Counted from the first letter of the stretch, positions 25,409-33,995 are shown. The stretch: 64,000 nt of DNA from Streptomyces sp. STR69 (GCF_024519455.1 NZ_JALJRY010000015.1:186001-250000); one strand, 5' to 3'. Notes: generated from the sequence alone by a model not told the origin. Translations and numbers: made by a program.

Positions 25409-25714
25409 TCACCGGAAGAAGCGCGGCCCGAGTTCGTGGAAGTGCTCGACGGCCGGCGGTTCGGCGAAGAACGGTCCGACCAGGGCCCGCCAGCGCGCGA
25501 AGGGCTCGGACTCCCGGAAGCCGACCATGTGTGCCTCGACCGAGTCCCAGCCGACCAACAGCAGGAAGACTCCCGGCCGTTCGGCCCCGCGCAGCAACTC
25601 GGCCCAGCGGAACCCGTCGGCCTCGGCCAGCACCTCCCGGGCCTTGCCGAACACCTCCGCGAACTCCCGCTCCCGACCCGCCTCGACGGTCAGCTCGGCA
25701 TGCTCGACTATCAC
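25409..25714 (-). CDS. Antibiotic-biosynthesis-monooxygenase (ABM) domain protein
   Basis: Small ferredoxin-like ABM-fold protein of 101 residues from GTG 25714, which has GAGGAGAA upstream; the longer frame to 25774 has no such site. Features: IVEHAELTVEAGREREFAEVF first strand and helix, LLLVGWDSVEAHMVGF, and a C-terminal HFHELGPRF. ABM proteins include cofactor-free quinone-forming monooxygenases such as ActVA-Orf6 and also proteins of unknown role. First gene of the minus-strand catabolic operon. Confidence 0.82.
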   Translation of the reverse strand: MIVEHAELTVEAGREREFAEVFGKAREVLAEADGFRWAELLRGAERPGVFLLLVGWDSVEAHMVGFRESEPFARWRALVGPFFAEPPAVEHFHELGPRFFR

Positions 25715-25942
25715 GTTCTTCTCCTCGGGAAAGTGGGTGCTCCGAGCCTGCGTGGGCGGTCGATCCACGGTCAACGGATCGAGGCATCGCCAAGGGGGAC
25801 GTCATGCATCCCGTACGGCGATGGAGCCGCAGTTGAGGGCCCGCGCGGCCGGTGATGGCAGGCATCGCGGATCGCCATTTCCGCCGGGTCCCCGGGCTGC
25901 CTAGCGTCGAGGGCGAGCCCCCACCCGTACGAGGAGAGCGCC
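25715..25942. promoter_or_regulatory. Divergent promoter region of the catabolic island
   Basis: The 228-base gap from which both operons are transcribed. Two related stretches, ggatcgaggcatcgcc near 25778 and ggcatcgcggatcgcc near 25861, share the elements GGATCG and GCATCG, which also occur in the hairpin upstream of the LysR gene. They may be LysR-type binding sites; the similarity is weak and no clear -35/-10 pair stands out. Confidence 0.35.
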
Positions 25943-26914
25943 GTGCCCGATCAACAGCCCACCCATGCCGGACCCTTCGCCCTCGGTACGTTCGCCTCCG
26001 GCGCGGCGGTCTTCCCCGGCCTGGTCACCGGTTCCCGAGTGCGCGACCTCTCCGACCTCGTGCCGTCGGTCCGGGCGCTCGTCGAGGACTGGGCCGACTG
26101 GCTGCCCCGGCTCGGCGACCTCGCTACGTCGATGGACGACACCGGCTCCTGGTACGAGCTGGCCGCACTGTGCGTCCTGACCCCGATCGAGCCGGGCCAG
26201 GTCCTGCAGAGTGGCGCCAACTACCGCAAGCATGTGGTCGATCTGGTCGCCGCCGAGAAGGAGAGCGTGCACGGCGCCACCCCCGAAGAGGCCCGCGCCG
26301 ACGCCGAGTTGATGATGGACGAACGCGCCCGCAACGGAGTGCCGTACGTCTTCCTCGGCTCCCCGCGCGCGATCAGCGGCCCCTACGACGACATCGTGCT
26401 CCCCGCGCTCGGCGAACAGCACGACTGGGAACTCGAACTCGCCCTCGTCATCGGCAAGCCGGGCAAGAACATCCCGGCCGAGGAGGCCATGGAGTACGTC
26501 GCCGGATACACGATCTCGAACGACCTCACCACCCGCGACCGTCTCTACCGGCCCGACCTCAAGGCCATCGGCACCGACTGGTTCACCGCGAAGAACGCCG
26601 ACACCTTCCTGCCGACCGGGCCCTTCCTGGTACCGGCCGCCTTCGTCGGCGACCCCGGGGACCTGCGGATCACCCTGCGCCACAACGGAGTTGTCCGCCA
26701 GGACGAGTCGACGAAGGACATGATCTTCGACATCCCACGGCTCATCGCCTACGTCTCCACGACCACCACCCTGCGCCCCGGCGACCTGTTGCTCACCGGT
26801 TCACCGGCCGGCAACGGCGCGCACTGGGGCGTCTTCCTGAAGCCCGGCGACGTCGTCGAGTCGGAGATCACCGGCCTGGGCCACCAGCGCAACACCGTCA
26901 GGAGCGGACAGTGA
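25943..26914 (+). CDS. Fumarylacetoacetate-hydrolase (FAH) family protein, second copy
   Basis: FAH-fold protein of 323 residues, GTG start at 25943 with GAGGAGAG upstream. It keeps the core motifs GANYRKHVVD, HDWELELALVIGK (acidic metal ligands), TDWFTAKNADTFLPTGPFLV and LLLTGSPAGNG, so it is of the 2-hydroxyhepta-2,4-diene-1,7-dioate isomerase/hydratase-like class. It differs clearly from the FAH protein at 19926 and the two probably act on successive intermediates. First gene of the plus-strand operon; GTGA overlap with the dioxygenase-like gene. Confidence 0.88.
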   Translation: MPDQQPTHAGPFALGTFASGAAVFPGLVTGSRVRDLSDLVPSVRALVEDWADWLPRLGDLATSMDDTGSWYELAALCVLTPIEPGQVLQSGANYRKHVVDLVAAEKESVHGATPEEARADAELMMDERARNGVPYVFLGSPRAISGPYDDIVLPALGEQHDWELELALVIGKPGKNIPAEEAMEYVAGYTISNDLTTRDRLYRPDLKAIGTDWFTAKNADTFLPTGPFLVPAAFVGDPGDLRITLRHNGVVRQDESTKDMIFDIPRLIAYVSTTTTLRPGDLLLTGSPAGNGAHWGVFLKPGDVVESEITGLGHQRNTVRSGQ

Positions 26915-27846
26915 CCTTCCAGCCCATCACCCATCTGCGCCATGTCGACCTGGCCGTACCGGACTTCGCCCGCCAGCGCGCCTTCTACGGCACGACGTGG
27001 GGCCTGACCGAGGTCGCAGGCGACGGCGGTGTCGCCTTCTTCGCCGCCGAGGGCAGCCCCGAGCAGTACATCGTCCGCATCCGCGAGGACCAGCGGAAGC
27101 GGATGGACCTGGTCGCCTTCGGGGCCGTCTCACCGGAGGCCGTCGACGCGTTGCACGGGCGGCTGGGGCGGGCCGGTGTCCAACTCCTCGGTGAGCCCGG
27201 TGCGTTGGACACCCCGGGCGGTGGCTACGGCTTCCGGTTCTTCGATCCGGACGGGCGGGTCGTCGAGGTCTCCGCCGACGTCGCCACCCGCACCCACCGC
27301 AGGATCGAGGAGCGCGAGGCGATCCCCGTCCGGCTCTCGCACTGTGTGGTCAACTCCCAGGACCCGGAGGGGCTTCGGGACTTCTACGTCCAGCACCTCG
27401 GGTTCCGGCTCACCGACACCCTGTACTCGGCGCACATGGGCGACCTCATGTACTTCCTGCGGTGCAGCCCGCTCCATCATTCGTTCGCGATAGCCCGGGG
27501 ACCCCATGTCTCCCTGCACCACGCCTCGTTCGAGATGCGCGGGGTCGAGGAGTACATGCGAGGCACCGGGCGGGCGCTGCGCGCGGGGACCCGGCTCACC
27601 TGGGGGCCCGGCCGGCATCTCGCCGGTGACAACACCTTCTCCTACTTCCACGACCCGCACGGCAACACCGTCGAGTACACGACCGAACTCGCCGTCCTCG
27701 AAGAGGACTTGTGGCACCCGGGCCGTCATGACGTCGACGACCCGATCACCCAGGACCAGTGGGGCACCGCCGACCCGATGAGCGAGTCGGTCGCCAAGGA
27801 GCAGTTCAACGACCCCGACGTGCTCTTCGAAGCACCGCCGGTCTGA
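26911..27846 (+). CDS. Two-domain VOC protein, type I extradiol dioxygenase-like
   Basis: Protein of 311 residues with two vicinal-oxygen-chelate domains (about 5-125 and 138-265). The spacing of His144 (LSHCVV), His203/His204 (SLHHASF) and Glu255 (NTVEY) matches the Fe(II) triad of 2,3-dihydroxybiphenyl or catechol 2,3-dioxygenases, where ligands are near 146, 210 and 260. A meta-cleavage of a catechol-type intermediate is therefore expected. The C-terminal tail beyond residue 270 is acidic and less conserved. Translationally coupled to the upstream FAH gene, the enzyme class that typically processes its product. Confidence 0.87.
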   Translation: MTFQPITHLRHVDLAVPDFARQRAFYGTTWGLTEVAGDGGVAFFAAEGSPEQYIVRIREDQRKRMDLVAFGAVSPEAVDALHGRLGRAGVQLLGEPGALDTPGGGYGFRFFDPDGRVVEVSADVATRTHRRIEEREAIPVRLSHCVVNSQDPEGLRDFYVQHLGFRLTDTLYSAHMGDLMYFLRCSPLHHSFAIARGPHVSLHHASFEMRGVEEYMRGTGRALRAGTRLTWGPGRHLAGDNTFSYFHDPHGNTVEYTTELAVLEEDLWHPGRHDVDDPITQDQWGTADPMSESVAKEQFNDPDVLFEAPPV

Positions 27847-27882
27847 GCAGAACACCCAACCCGCATGAGAGAGGCCGTAGTT

Positions 27883-29184
27883 GTGGCAACGATCCTGAAG
27901 CACGCCGTGCCCAAGGCGGAGGTGACCGCCTCCCTCGACCAGGTGCGGGAAACCGTGACCGGCGTCATCGCGGACATCCGTGAGCGCGGCGACGACGCGG
28001 TGCGCGCCTACTCCGAGAAGTTCGACAAGTGGACCCCGGAGTCCTTCCGGCTGTCCGACGAGGAGGTCGAGAAGATCGTCGCGTCGGTGCCGCAGCAGGT
28101 CATCGACGACATCCGATTCGTCCAGGACCAGGTGCGCACCTTCGCCCGCCACCAGCTGGACTCCTTGCGGGAGTTCGAGGTCGAGACCCTTCCCGGTGTG
28201 AGGCTCGGGCAGAAGCACATCCCCGTGCAGGCGGCGGGCGCCTACATCCCCGGTGGCCGCTACCCGCTCACCGCCTCCGCCCACATGACCATCGTCACCG
28301 CCAAGGTCGCGGGCGTACCGCGCGTGGTCGCCTGCACACCGCCCATCCACGGCGAGATCCCGGCCGCCACCGTGGCCGCCATGCATCTCGCGGGTGCCGA
28401 CGAGATCTGGCTGCTCGGCGGAGTGCAGGCGGTGGCCGCCATGGCCGTCGGGACGGACACGATGCGGCCGGTGAACCTCATCGCCGGACCCGGCAACGCC
28501 TATGTCGCCGAGGCCAAACGGCAGCTCTTCGGGGAGATCGGCATCGACCTGTTCGCCGGACCGACCGAGATACTCGTCCTGGCCGACGACCAGGCCGACC
28601 CGTTCGTGTGCGCCGTCGACCTGCTCTCGCAGGCCGAGCACGGCCCGGACTCCCCGGCCGTCCTCATCACCACCTCCCGCGAGGTCGCCGAGAAGACGAT
28701 CGCCGAGGTGGAACGCCTGCTGCCGGGCATGCCCACCCGCGACTTCGCCGGGCCCGCCTGGCGCGATCACGGACAGGTCCATGTCGTCGACACCCTCGAC
28801 GAGCTGTACGCCCTCGCCGACGAGTTCGCCTTCGAGCACGTCGAGGTGCTGACCGCCGAACCACGCCTCGCGCTGGAGCGCATGACCCAGTACGGCGCCC
28901 TGTTCCTCGGCGAGGGCACGTGTGTGTCGTTCGGCGACAAGGTGATCGGCACGAACCATGTGCTGCCCACACGTGGTGCCGCGCGCTACACCGGCGGCCT
29001 GTGGGTGGGGAAGTACCTCAAGACGGTCACCTATCAGGAGGTCACCGACACCGACTCCCAGGCGCTGCTGGGCCGCTTGTGCGGGCGGGCGGCCCGTGTC
29101 GAGCTGTTCGAGGGACACGCGCGCTCCGGTGACGTACGCGCCGCGAAGGCCGCGGGTGACGAGCTGCCCTGGAACACTCCGTGA
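27883..29184 (+). CDS. HisD-like NAD-dependent dehydrogenase in a catabolic operon
   Basis: Histidinol-dehydrogenase-family protein of 433 residues from GTG 27883, chosen because GAGAGG sits eight bases upstream; the ATG at 27865 has no ribosome binding site. Zinc-ligand and catalytic positions are kept: Gln250 and His253, the Glu318-His319 pair, Asp352 and His412. The gene lies with catabolic genes rather than his genes. HisD paralogues in such settings oxidise other alcohols to acids in two steps (sulfopropanediol dehydrogenase is a known case), so a primary alcohol-to-carboxylate step in this pathway is inferred. GTGA overlap with the SDR downstream. Confidence 0.9.
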   Translation: MATILKHAVPKAEVTASLDQVRETVTGVIADIRERGDDAVRAYSEKFDKWTPESFRLSDEEVEKIVASVPQQVIDDIRFVQDQVRTFARHQLDSLREFEVETLPGVRLGQKHIPVQAAGAYIPGGRYPLTASAHMTIVTAKVAGVPRVVACTPPIHGEIPAATVAAMHLAGADEIWLLGGVQAVAAMAVGTDTMRPVNLIAGPGNAYVAEAKRQLFGEIGIDLFAGPTEILVLADDQADPFVCAVDLLSQAEHGPDSPAVLITTSREVAEKTIAEVERLLPGMPTRDFAGPAWRDHGQVHVVDTLDELYALADEFAFEHVEVLTAEPRLALERMTQYGALFLGEGTCVSFGDKVIGTNHVLPTRGAARYTGGLWVGKYLKTVTYQEVTDTDSQALLGRLCGRAARVELFEGHARSGDVRAAKAAGDELPWNTP

Positions 29185-29987
29185 CCTCGGAGCACCCCGT
29201 GACGTCGGACCGCCGCAGGGCCCTGGACGGTCGTACGGCACTGATCACGGGCGGCGGCGGACCACTGGGGCGCGCCTTCGCGCTCACCCTCGCGGACGCC
29301 GGCGCCCGGGTGATCCTGGTCGGCCGCAACGAGACGGCGCTCGCGGAGGCGGCGGCACATGTGGTCAAGGACGGTGGACAGGCCCGTACGGGAGTGTGCG
29401 ACGTCTCCGACCCTTCCGCCGTCAGTGCCCTGGCCGCCCAACTCGCCGACGAGGACGTGTCGTTGCTCGTCAACAACGCCGGAGTCGCAGGACCTGTCCG
29501 GCCCCTCGTCGACATCGAGCCGGACGAGTGGGACGACGTGTTCGCCGCCAACGTCCGGGGCGTCTATCTGATGTGCCGGGCCTTCCTGCCGCCGATGCTC
29601 GCGGCCGGACGCGGCGACATCGTCAACGTCGCCTCGGTCAGCGGCAAACGCCCCCTCCTCAACCGCACCCCGTACACGGCCTCCAAGATGGCGCTGCTCG
29701 GCCTGACCCGGACCCTCGCCGGGGAGGTCGGGCCGCGCGGGATCGCGGTCAACTCCCTCTCACCGGGCCCGGTTCGGGGCCCGCGGATGGACCGCAACTT
29801 CCGGCTCACCGCGGAACTCACCGGCTGCACGGTCGCCGAGGCCGAACGCGACTTCGCCTCCCGGGCCGCCCTCGGCCGACTCGTCGAGGAGCACGAGGTC
29901 GCGCAGGCGTTGGTGGCGATGCTCGCGATGCCCGGCCTGTGCGGGGCGGACATCGACCTCTCGGCGGGGATGATCGCCCCGGCATAG
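29181..29987 (+). CDS. Short-chain dehydrogenase/reductase
   Basis: SDR of 268 residues; GTG 29181 overlaps the HisD-like stop, with a second GTG at 29199 possible. Cofactor loop TGGGGPLG, NNAG, catalytic Ser in NVASVSG, YTASK. It probably performs an alcohol/ketone conversion in the same pathway. Last gene of the plus-strand operon; a terminator-like hairpin follows. Confidence 0.88.
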   Translation: MTSEHPVTSDRRRALDGRTALITGGGGPLGRAFALTLADAGARVILVGRNETALAEAAAHVVKDGGQARTGVCDVSDPSAVSALAAQLADEDVSLLVNNAGVAGPVRPLVDIEPDEWDDVFAANVRGVYLMCRAFLPPMLAAGRGDIVNVASVSGKRPLLNRTPYTASKMALLGLTRTLAGEVGPRGIAVNSLSPGPVRGPRMDRNFRLTAELTGCTVAEAERDFASRAALGRLVEEHEVAQALVAMLAMPGLCGADIDLSAGMIAPA

Positions 29988-30007
29988 CCGAACAGCGTCC
30001 GGGAAAC

Positions 30008-30043
30008 GGTGAGGTGGACGGCCCGTGAGCCGCCCGCCTCACC
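30008..30043 (+). terminator. Terminator-like hairpin after the catabolic operon
   Basis: Arms 30008-30022 and 30029-30043 pair at 13 of 15 positions with a 6-base loop, 20 bases after the SDR stop. The rest of the 297-base gap up to 30284 must hold the promoter of the Tat-exported protein gene; I see no clear -35/-10 pair in it. Confidence 0.55.
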
Positions 30044-30284
30044 GGCGTACGCACGGGCGTTGACTCCCTATGACGACTCTGTGTGACCGCCATGAAATGG
30101 TCGGCGTGATCCGAGGCATCGGACTCCCATATGCGTCTGCCGCCCGCCTATTCCCTGGTTCTCAGGGCTGCTTCACTCCCTCGTGCGCACCTTCGGTGCC
30201 GCCGCCGGGCCCGTCCGCATACCGCGTTCGACGGCCGGCCGGTCACACTGCGCAACGGCGCATCGATCCCTGGGAAGGCAAGCA

Positions 30285-32195
30285 ATGACGCTGATCACCC
30301 GACGCTCGGTCCTGATCGCCGGTACCGCCACGGCCGGAGCCGTACTGGTGCCGGCGGTCTCCGCGACCGCCGCGCCGACGGCCAAGAAGGCTTCGGGCAC
30401 CCGGATCTCGGTCGGATCCGGTGAGACGTACACGGTCGCCGCGACCACCCGCGTGAGCGAACTGACCATCGCGGCAGGCGGGAAGATCGTCGCCCCGGAC
30501 GGCTCCAGCCTCTCGCTGACCGTCGACGGCGTGGAGACCGGCCAGCTGCTCACCGCCACCGGCGCCACGGCCACCCTGATCCAGGCCGGCACCTACCGGG
30601 GCGATGTGGTCCTGACCGTCGCCGCGGCCAACGAGGTGACGTACCAGACGCTCACCTTCCCGTTCCGGCAGGCGGTGTACGTCGACGGCGACGGCGTGGT
30701 CAAGGACAAGTCCGTCCTCGCGGCCGTCCTCGGCGGCAAGCTCACCGACGCCTACGCCAGAAACGTGTCGATCACCTCGACCGGCGAGTGCTTCGACGGC
30801 GTGTACGTCCGGGACGCCACCTTCACGCTCGACCGGCCCACCATCTCCCTTACTGGCAACGGCCGTTCGGACTTCGCGGGCTACGGCGCCGCAGTGGTCG
30901 GCGACGGCTCGGCCACCACGCTGGTCGTGGACGGCGCCCGGATCGACACCAGGGGAGTGGTCCGCACCGCCGTCATCGCCGACGACGGCGCCAACGTCAT
31001 CGTCAAGGACTCGCTTCTCCGCACCCGCAACGGCGTACTGCCCGCCGACTACCAAGCCACCGTGGAAACGCCGTACATGGAGTCCGTGCCCTGGATGCTC
31101 GGTCTCGACGGCAATGTCCGCGCCACCAACCTGATCGGCAAGAACAGCAAGGCCACCTACCTCAACTCCACGATCTTCTCGGAGACTTGGGGCGCCCTGT
31201 CGGTCGAGGGCGGCAGCGGACTCAAACTGACCGCGATCAACAGCCACTTCGGCAACACGGGGGAGTACGGCTACGGCACCTACGCCATCGGTGACGCGAC
31301 CGTGCGGGTGCTCGGCTCCCGGCTCGACGTCGGCAGCTACGCGACCATCATCGCGGGCCCGGCGGCCGTCGTGCACTACGGCGACAGCACCAGGTCCGCC
31401 GTCTCCGCGCTCAACACCGAGCTGGAACTCGGGCTGTCCAAGGGCGAGTTGGCGGCGATCCCGGTGCGCAGGACGGTCGTGGACTCCGGTCACTTCGGCT
31501 ACATGTTCTTCGGGACCGGCCAACTCACCCTCGACGGCGGGACGGTGATCAACTCCGAGCGGGCCACCTTCCTCAACAAGGGCCAGCAGACCACGATCAG
31601 CGTCGACGGCTCCCAGGGCGCCCGGCTCAACCCGCGCGACGGGATCATCCTCCAGATGATCGAGCTGGACGACCCGGGCCCGGTGCCGGTCAACGGCAAG
31701 ATGATGAACATCGGCGTCTACACCGAACCCACCGGCGACCCGGCGAAGGACGCGAGCTTCGACCCGACCGCCGTGCACACCACCGACGGAGCCGCCACCT
31801 TCAACTCCATAGCTTTGAAGGGCGACTTCTACAACGGCATGCGCAAGGGCAAGAACATGGTCCTCACCTTCGAGGACGCGAGCGTCGAGGGCGTCATCTC
31901 CGCGACGACGGCCAAGCACCGCGTCTCCAGCATCGACGCGTCGACCTTCTACGAGCTGGGCATCGTCACCAACACCGTGGGAGCCGCCGTCAACAACGGC
32001 GCGATCGTGCAGCTGAACAGCGGCTCGACGTGGACGGTCACCGGCACCTCGTACCTGACCCGGCTCGCCCTCGCCGCCGACGCGACCGTCAAGGCGCCCA
32101 GGGGCAAGAAGGTCACGCTGACGGTCGACGGGACGGCCACGGCCATCACGGCCGGCCAGACCTACACCGGCGCGCTCGCGCTGACCGTCGGGTAA
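30285..32195 (+). CDS. Tat-exported beta-helix-like surface protein with duplicated end modules
   Basis: Secreted protein of 636 residues, start ATG 30285 behind GGGAAGG. A twin-arginine signal (TRRSVLIAG, residues 5-13) with an Ala-rich cleavage zone near residue 30 implies export in the folded state. The body is rich in short beta-strands, Gly, Thr and Asn, with many LTVDG/VVDGA-type turns, as in right-handed beta-helix proteins. A module near residues 48-110 recurs at the C-terminus (about 585-636): both contain a pattern of L.IA...I.AP.G..L.LTVDG followed by AG.TY.G...LTV. I do not recognise an enzyme active site. Possible roles are an adhesin, glycan-binding protein or polysaccharide lyase-like protein. 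Confidence 0.75.
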   Translation: MTLITRRSVLIAGTATAGAVLVPAVSATAAPTAKKASGTRISVGSGETYTVAATTRVSELTIAAGGKIVAPDGSSLSLTVDGVETGQLLTATGATATLIQAGTYRGDVVLTVAAANEVTYQTLTFPFRQAVYVDGDGVVKDKSVLAAVLGGKLTDAYARNVSITSTGECFDGVYVRDATFTLDRPTISLTGNGRSDFAGYGAAVVGDGSATTLVVDGARIDTRGVVRTAVIADDGANVIVKDSLLRTRNGVLPADYQATVETPYMESVPWMLGLDGNVRATNLIGKNSKATYLNSTIFSETWGALSVEGGSGLKLTAINSHFGNTGEYGYGTYAIGDATVRVLGSRLDVGSYATIIAGPAAVVHYGDSTRSAVSALNTELELGLSKGELAAIPVRRTVVDSGHFGYMFFGTGQLTLDGGTVINSERATFLNKGQQTTISVDGSQGARLNPRDGIILQMIELDDPGPVPVNGKMMNIGVYTEPTGDPAKDASFDPTAVHTTDGAATFNSIALKGDFYNGMRKGKNMVLTFEDASVEGVISATTAKHRVSSIDASTFYELGIVTNTVGAAVNNGAIVQLNSGSTWTVTGTSYLTRLALAADATVKAPRGKKVTLTVDGTATAITAGQTYTGALALTVG

Positions 32196-32216
32196 GTCGC
32201 TTCGGAGGCGCGGTAC

Positions 32217-32615
32217 TCACCCGAGCCGCGCCTCCGCCTCCTTGGCGATCTGCTCGAACTGCGCCGCCATGGCCTCCTGGAGAGCCTGGGCGCCCGACAA
32301 CGGACGGACCATGACCGTCAACTCGTCGATCAGGCCCGCCTCGTTGACGTGGATGAAGTCGCAGCCGGTCAGCTCACGGTCGCCGACCCGCGTACGGAAC
32401 ACCAGCGCGTGGTCGGCGCCGTCCGGGTCGCCGATCTCCCGCTCGTACCGGAAGTCCTCGAAGACCCGGGCGACGGCGTGCAGGATCGCCGCGGTGATCG
32501 CCTTCCCGGGATACGGCTTGAACACGACGGGGCTGGTGAAGACCACATCCTCGGCCAGCAGCGCCTCGACGGCGTCCATGTCCTGCGCCTCGACCGCCTC
32601 ACGGAACGCACGCAT
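32217..32615 (-). CDS. SnoaL/NTF2-like small protein
   Basis: 132-residue protein with the cone-shaped NTF2/SnoaL-like fold pattern: MRAFREAVEAQDMDAVEALLAEDVVFTSPVV at the start, then alternating strands (HALVFRTRVGDRELTGCDFIHVN). The family includes polyketide cyclases, isomerases and non-catalytic binders. Start supported by GAGGTGAG upstream. Divergent from a PadR regulator 70 bases away, which may control it; convergent with the beta-helix-like gene. Confidence 0.82.
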   Translation of the reverse strand: MRAFREAVEAQDMDAVEALLAEDVVFTSPVVFKPYPGKAITAAILHAVARVFEDFRYEREIGDPDGADHALVFRTRVGDRELTGCDFIHVNEAGLIDELTVMVRPLSGAQALQEAMAAQFEQIAKEAEARLG

Positions 32616-32628
32616 CGGCTCACCTCAT

Positions 32629-32644
32629 AGTCAATTTGTTGAGT
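32629..32644. promoter_or_regulatory. Candidate PadR operator
   Basis: AGTCAA-tttg-TTGAGT, a near-palindrome (5 of 6 pairs, core TCAA-N4-TTGA) in the 70-base gap between the SnoaL-like gene and the PadR gene. PadR sites are commonly short A/T-centred palindromes; support is positional. Confidence 0.4.
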
Positions 32645-32685
32645 AGGTGTGGATGAGACTAATCAACCGCTGTTAGCGTGTCCAC

Positions 32686-33249
32686 ATGTCCCTCAAGTAC
32701 GCGGTCCTCGCGGCCCTCCTGGAAGGCGAGGCCTCGGGCTACGAACTGGCCAAGACCTTCGACGTGTCGCTGGCGAACTTCTGGCCCGCGACACCGCAGC
32801 AGCTCTACCGCGAACTGGAACGCCTCGCGCAGGACGGACTGATCGAGGCGCGGGTCGTACAGCAGGAACGCAGACCCAACAAAAGGATGTTCACGCTCAC
32901 CGAGGCCGGCCGGCGCGACCTCGACACCTTCGCCGCCGAGCCGCCCAGGCGACCCACCGCCATCCGAGACGAGTTCCTCATCAAGATCCAGGCCATGGAC
33001 GGCACCGACCCCGCCGTCATCCGTGGACTGATCGAGGAGCGCGGGACGTGGGCGCGCGGCAAGCTGGACCGCTACGAGCGGATGCGGCACCGGCTCCTCG
33101 ACGGGCGGACCGAGGAGGAGTACCTCCGGGACGCCGACCGCATCGGCCCGTACCTCACTCTGATGGCCGGGATCACCTTCGAGGAGGAGAACCTGCGCTG
33201 GTGTGAACGCGCTCTGGCGATCCTGAAGCACCGGGTTGCCCTAGGCTGA
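32686..33249 (+). CDS. PadR-family transcriptional regulator
   Basis: PadR-type repressor of 187 residues. The N-terminal winged helix reads SLKYAVLAALLEGEASGYELAKTF ... FWPATPQQLYRELERLAQDGLIEA, and the C-terminal Vir-like helical domain (IRDEFLIKIQAM ... LTLMAGITFEEENLRW) mediates dimerisation. It is likely to repress the divergent SnoaL-like gene and perhaps the methyltransferase gene five bases downstream. Ligands of PadR proteins are often phenolic acids or drugs. Confidence 0.9.
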   Translation: MSLKYAVLAALLEGEASGYELAKTFDVSLANFWPATPQQLYRELERLAQDGLIEARVVQQERRPNKRMFTLTEAGRRDLDTFAAEPPRRPTAIRDEFLIKIQAMDGTDPAVIRGLIEERGTWARGKLDRYERMRHRLLDGRTEEEYLRDADRIGPYLTLMAGITFEEENLRWCERALAILKHRVALG

Positions 33250-33254
33250 CCCGG

Positions 33255-33980
33255 ATGTTCAGCCCCGAAGGTCCCAGTCTGCGTGAACTCGCCGTCCAGG
33301 CACTGTCGTCCGTCGAGCACGGCTACGACCTGCTGGCGCCCAAGTTCGACCACACCCCCTTCCGGACACCGGCCCCGGTGCTCGACGCGGTCGCCTCGGC
33401 ACTGCGGCGCATCGGGCCCTTCGACGACGGACTCGACCTGTGCTGCGGCACCGGCGCGGGCGCCGAAGCGCTGACGACGGTGTGCCGGAAGAGCGTCACC
33501 GGCGTCGACTTCAGCGCGGGCATGCTCGCGGTCGCGCGAGAGCGCGTGAAGAGCGACGAACCGAGCGTCTCGTGGGTGCGCGGTGATGCGCGGGCCCTGC
33601 CGTTCGGGGCCGACTTCGACCTGGTGGTCAGCTTCGGCGCGTTCGGCCACTTCCTGCCCCGCGAACTGCCGGGGCTGTTCGGCCAGGTCCACTCCGTGCT
33701 GCGGCCCGGCGGATGCTTCGCGTTCCCCGTCCTCGCGCCGCCGCGCCCCACCTCGCCCGCGTACTGGATGCTGTCCGGCTTCGACGCGGTGATGAAGGTC
33801 CGCAACGCCGTCTGGCGACCGCCCTTCGTCATGTACTACCGGGACTTCCAACTCGGATTCGTGCGCCGGGAGTTGGAGCGGATCGGCTTCGACGTCGAAC
33901 TCCATGCCCTGCCTGAGTTCGGGCACCGCGGCGACGGCAGCCCCTGCGTCCGCACGATCGCGGCGCGACGGCTGCCGTAG
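33255..33980 (+). CDS. Class I SAM-dependent methyltransferase
   Basis: Methyltransferase of 241 residues starting five bases after the PadR stop. Motif I is LDLCCGTGAGAE, motif II VTGVDFSAGMLAVAR, then DLVVSFGAFGHFLPREL and HSVLRPGGCFAFPVLAPP. Substrate unknown; the YRDFQLGFVRRELERIGFDVEL C-terminal part is typical of Methyltransf_25-type small-molecule enzymes. Probably co-transcribed with PadR. Confidence 0.85.
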   Translation: MFSPEGPSLRELAVQALSSVEHGYDLLAPKFDHTPFRTPAPVLDAVASALRRIGPFDDGLDLCCGTGAGAEALTTVCRKSVTGVDFSAGMLAVARERVKSDEPSVSWVRGDARALPFGADFDLVVSFGAFGHFLPRELPGLFGQVHSVLRPGGCFAFPVLAPPRPTSPAYWMLSGFDAVMKVRNAVWRPPFVMYYRDFQLGFVRRELERIGFDVELHALPEFGHRGDGSPCVRTIAARRLP

Positions 33981-33995
33981 CGGCTGGTGCGGGTG

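Noticed and set aside
27883..29184. Assignment of the HisD-like gene to histidine biosynthesis
   Set aside because: No other his genes are near, and it is translationally coupled to a catabolic SDR behind a dioxygenase gene.
27130..29241. 703-residue minus-strand frame antisense to the HisD-like gene
   Set aside because: Shadow of a well supported coding gene; no motif.
19926..29987. Reading the island as an antibiotic biosynthetic cluster because of the ABM and BBE-like genes
   Set aside because: There is no polyketide synthase, NRPS, terpene or RiPP core enzyme, and the FAH, extradiol and amidohydrolase genes point to breakdown.
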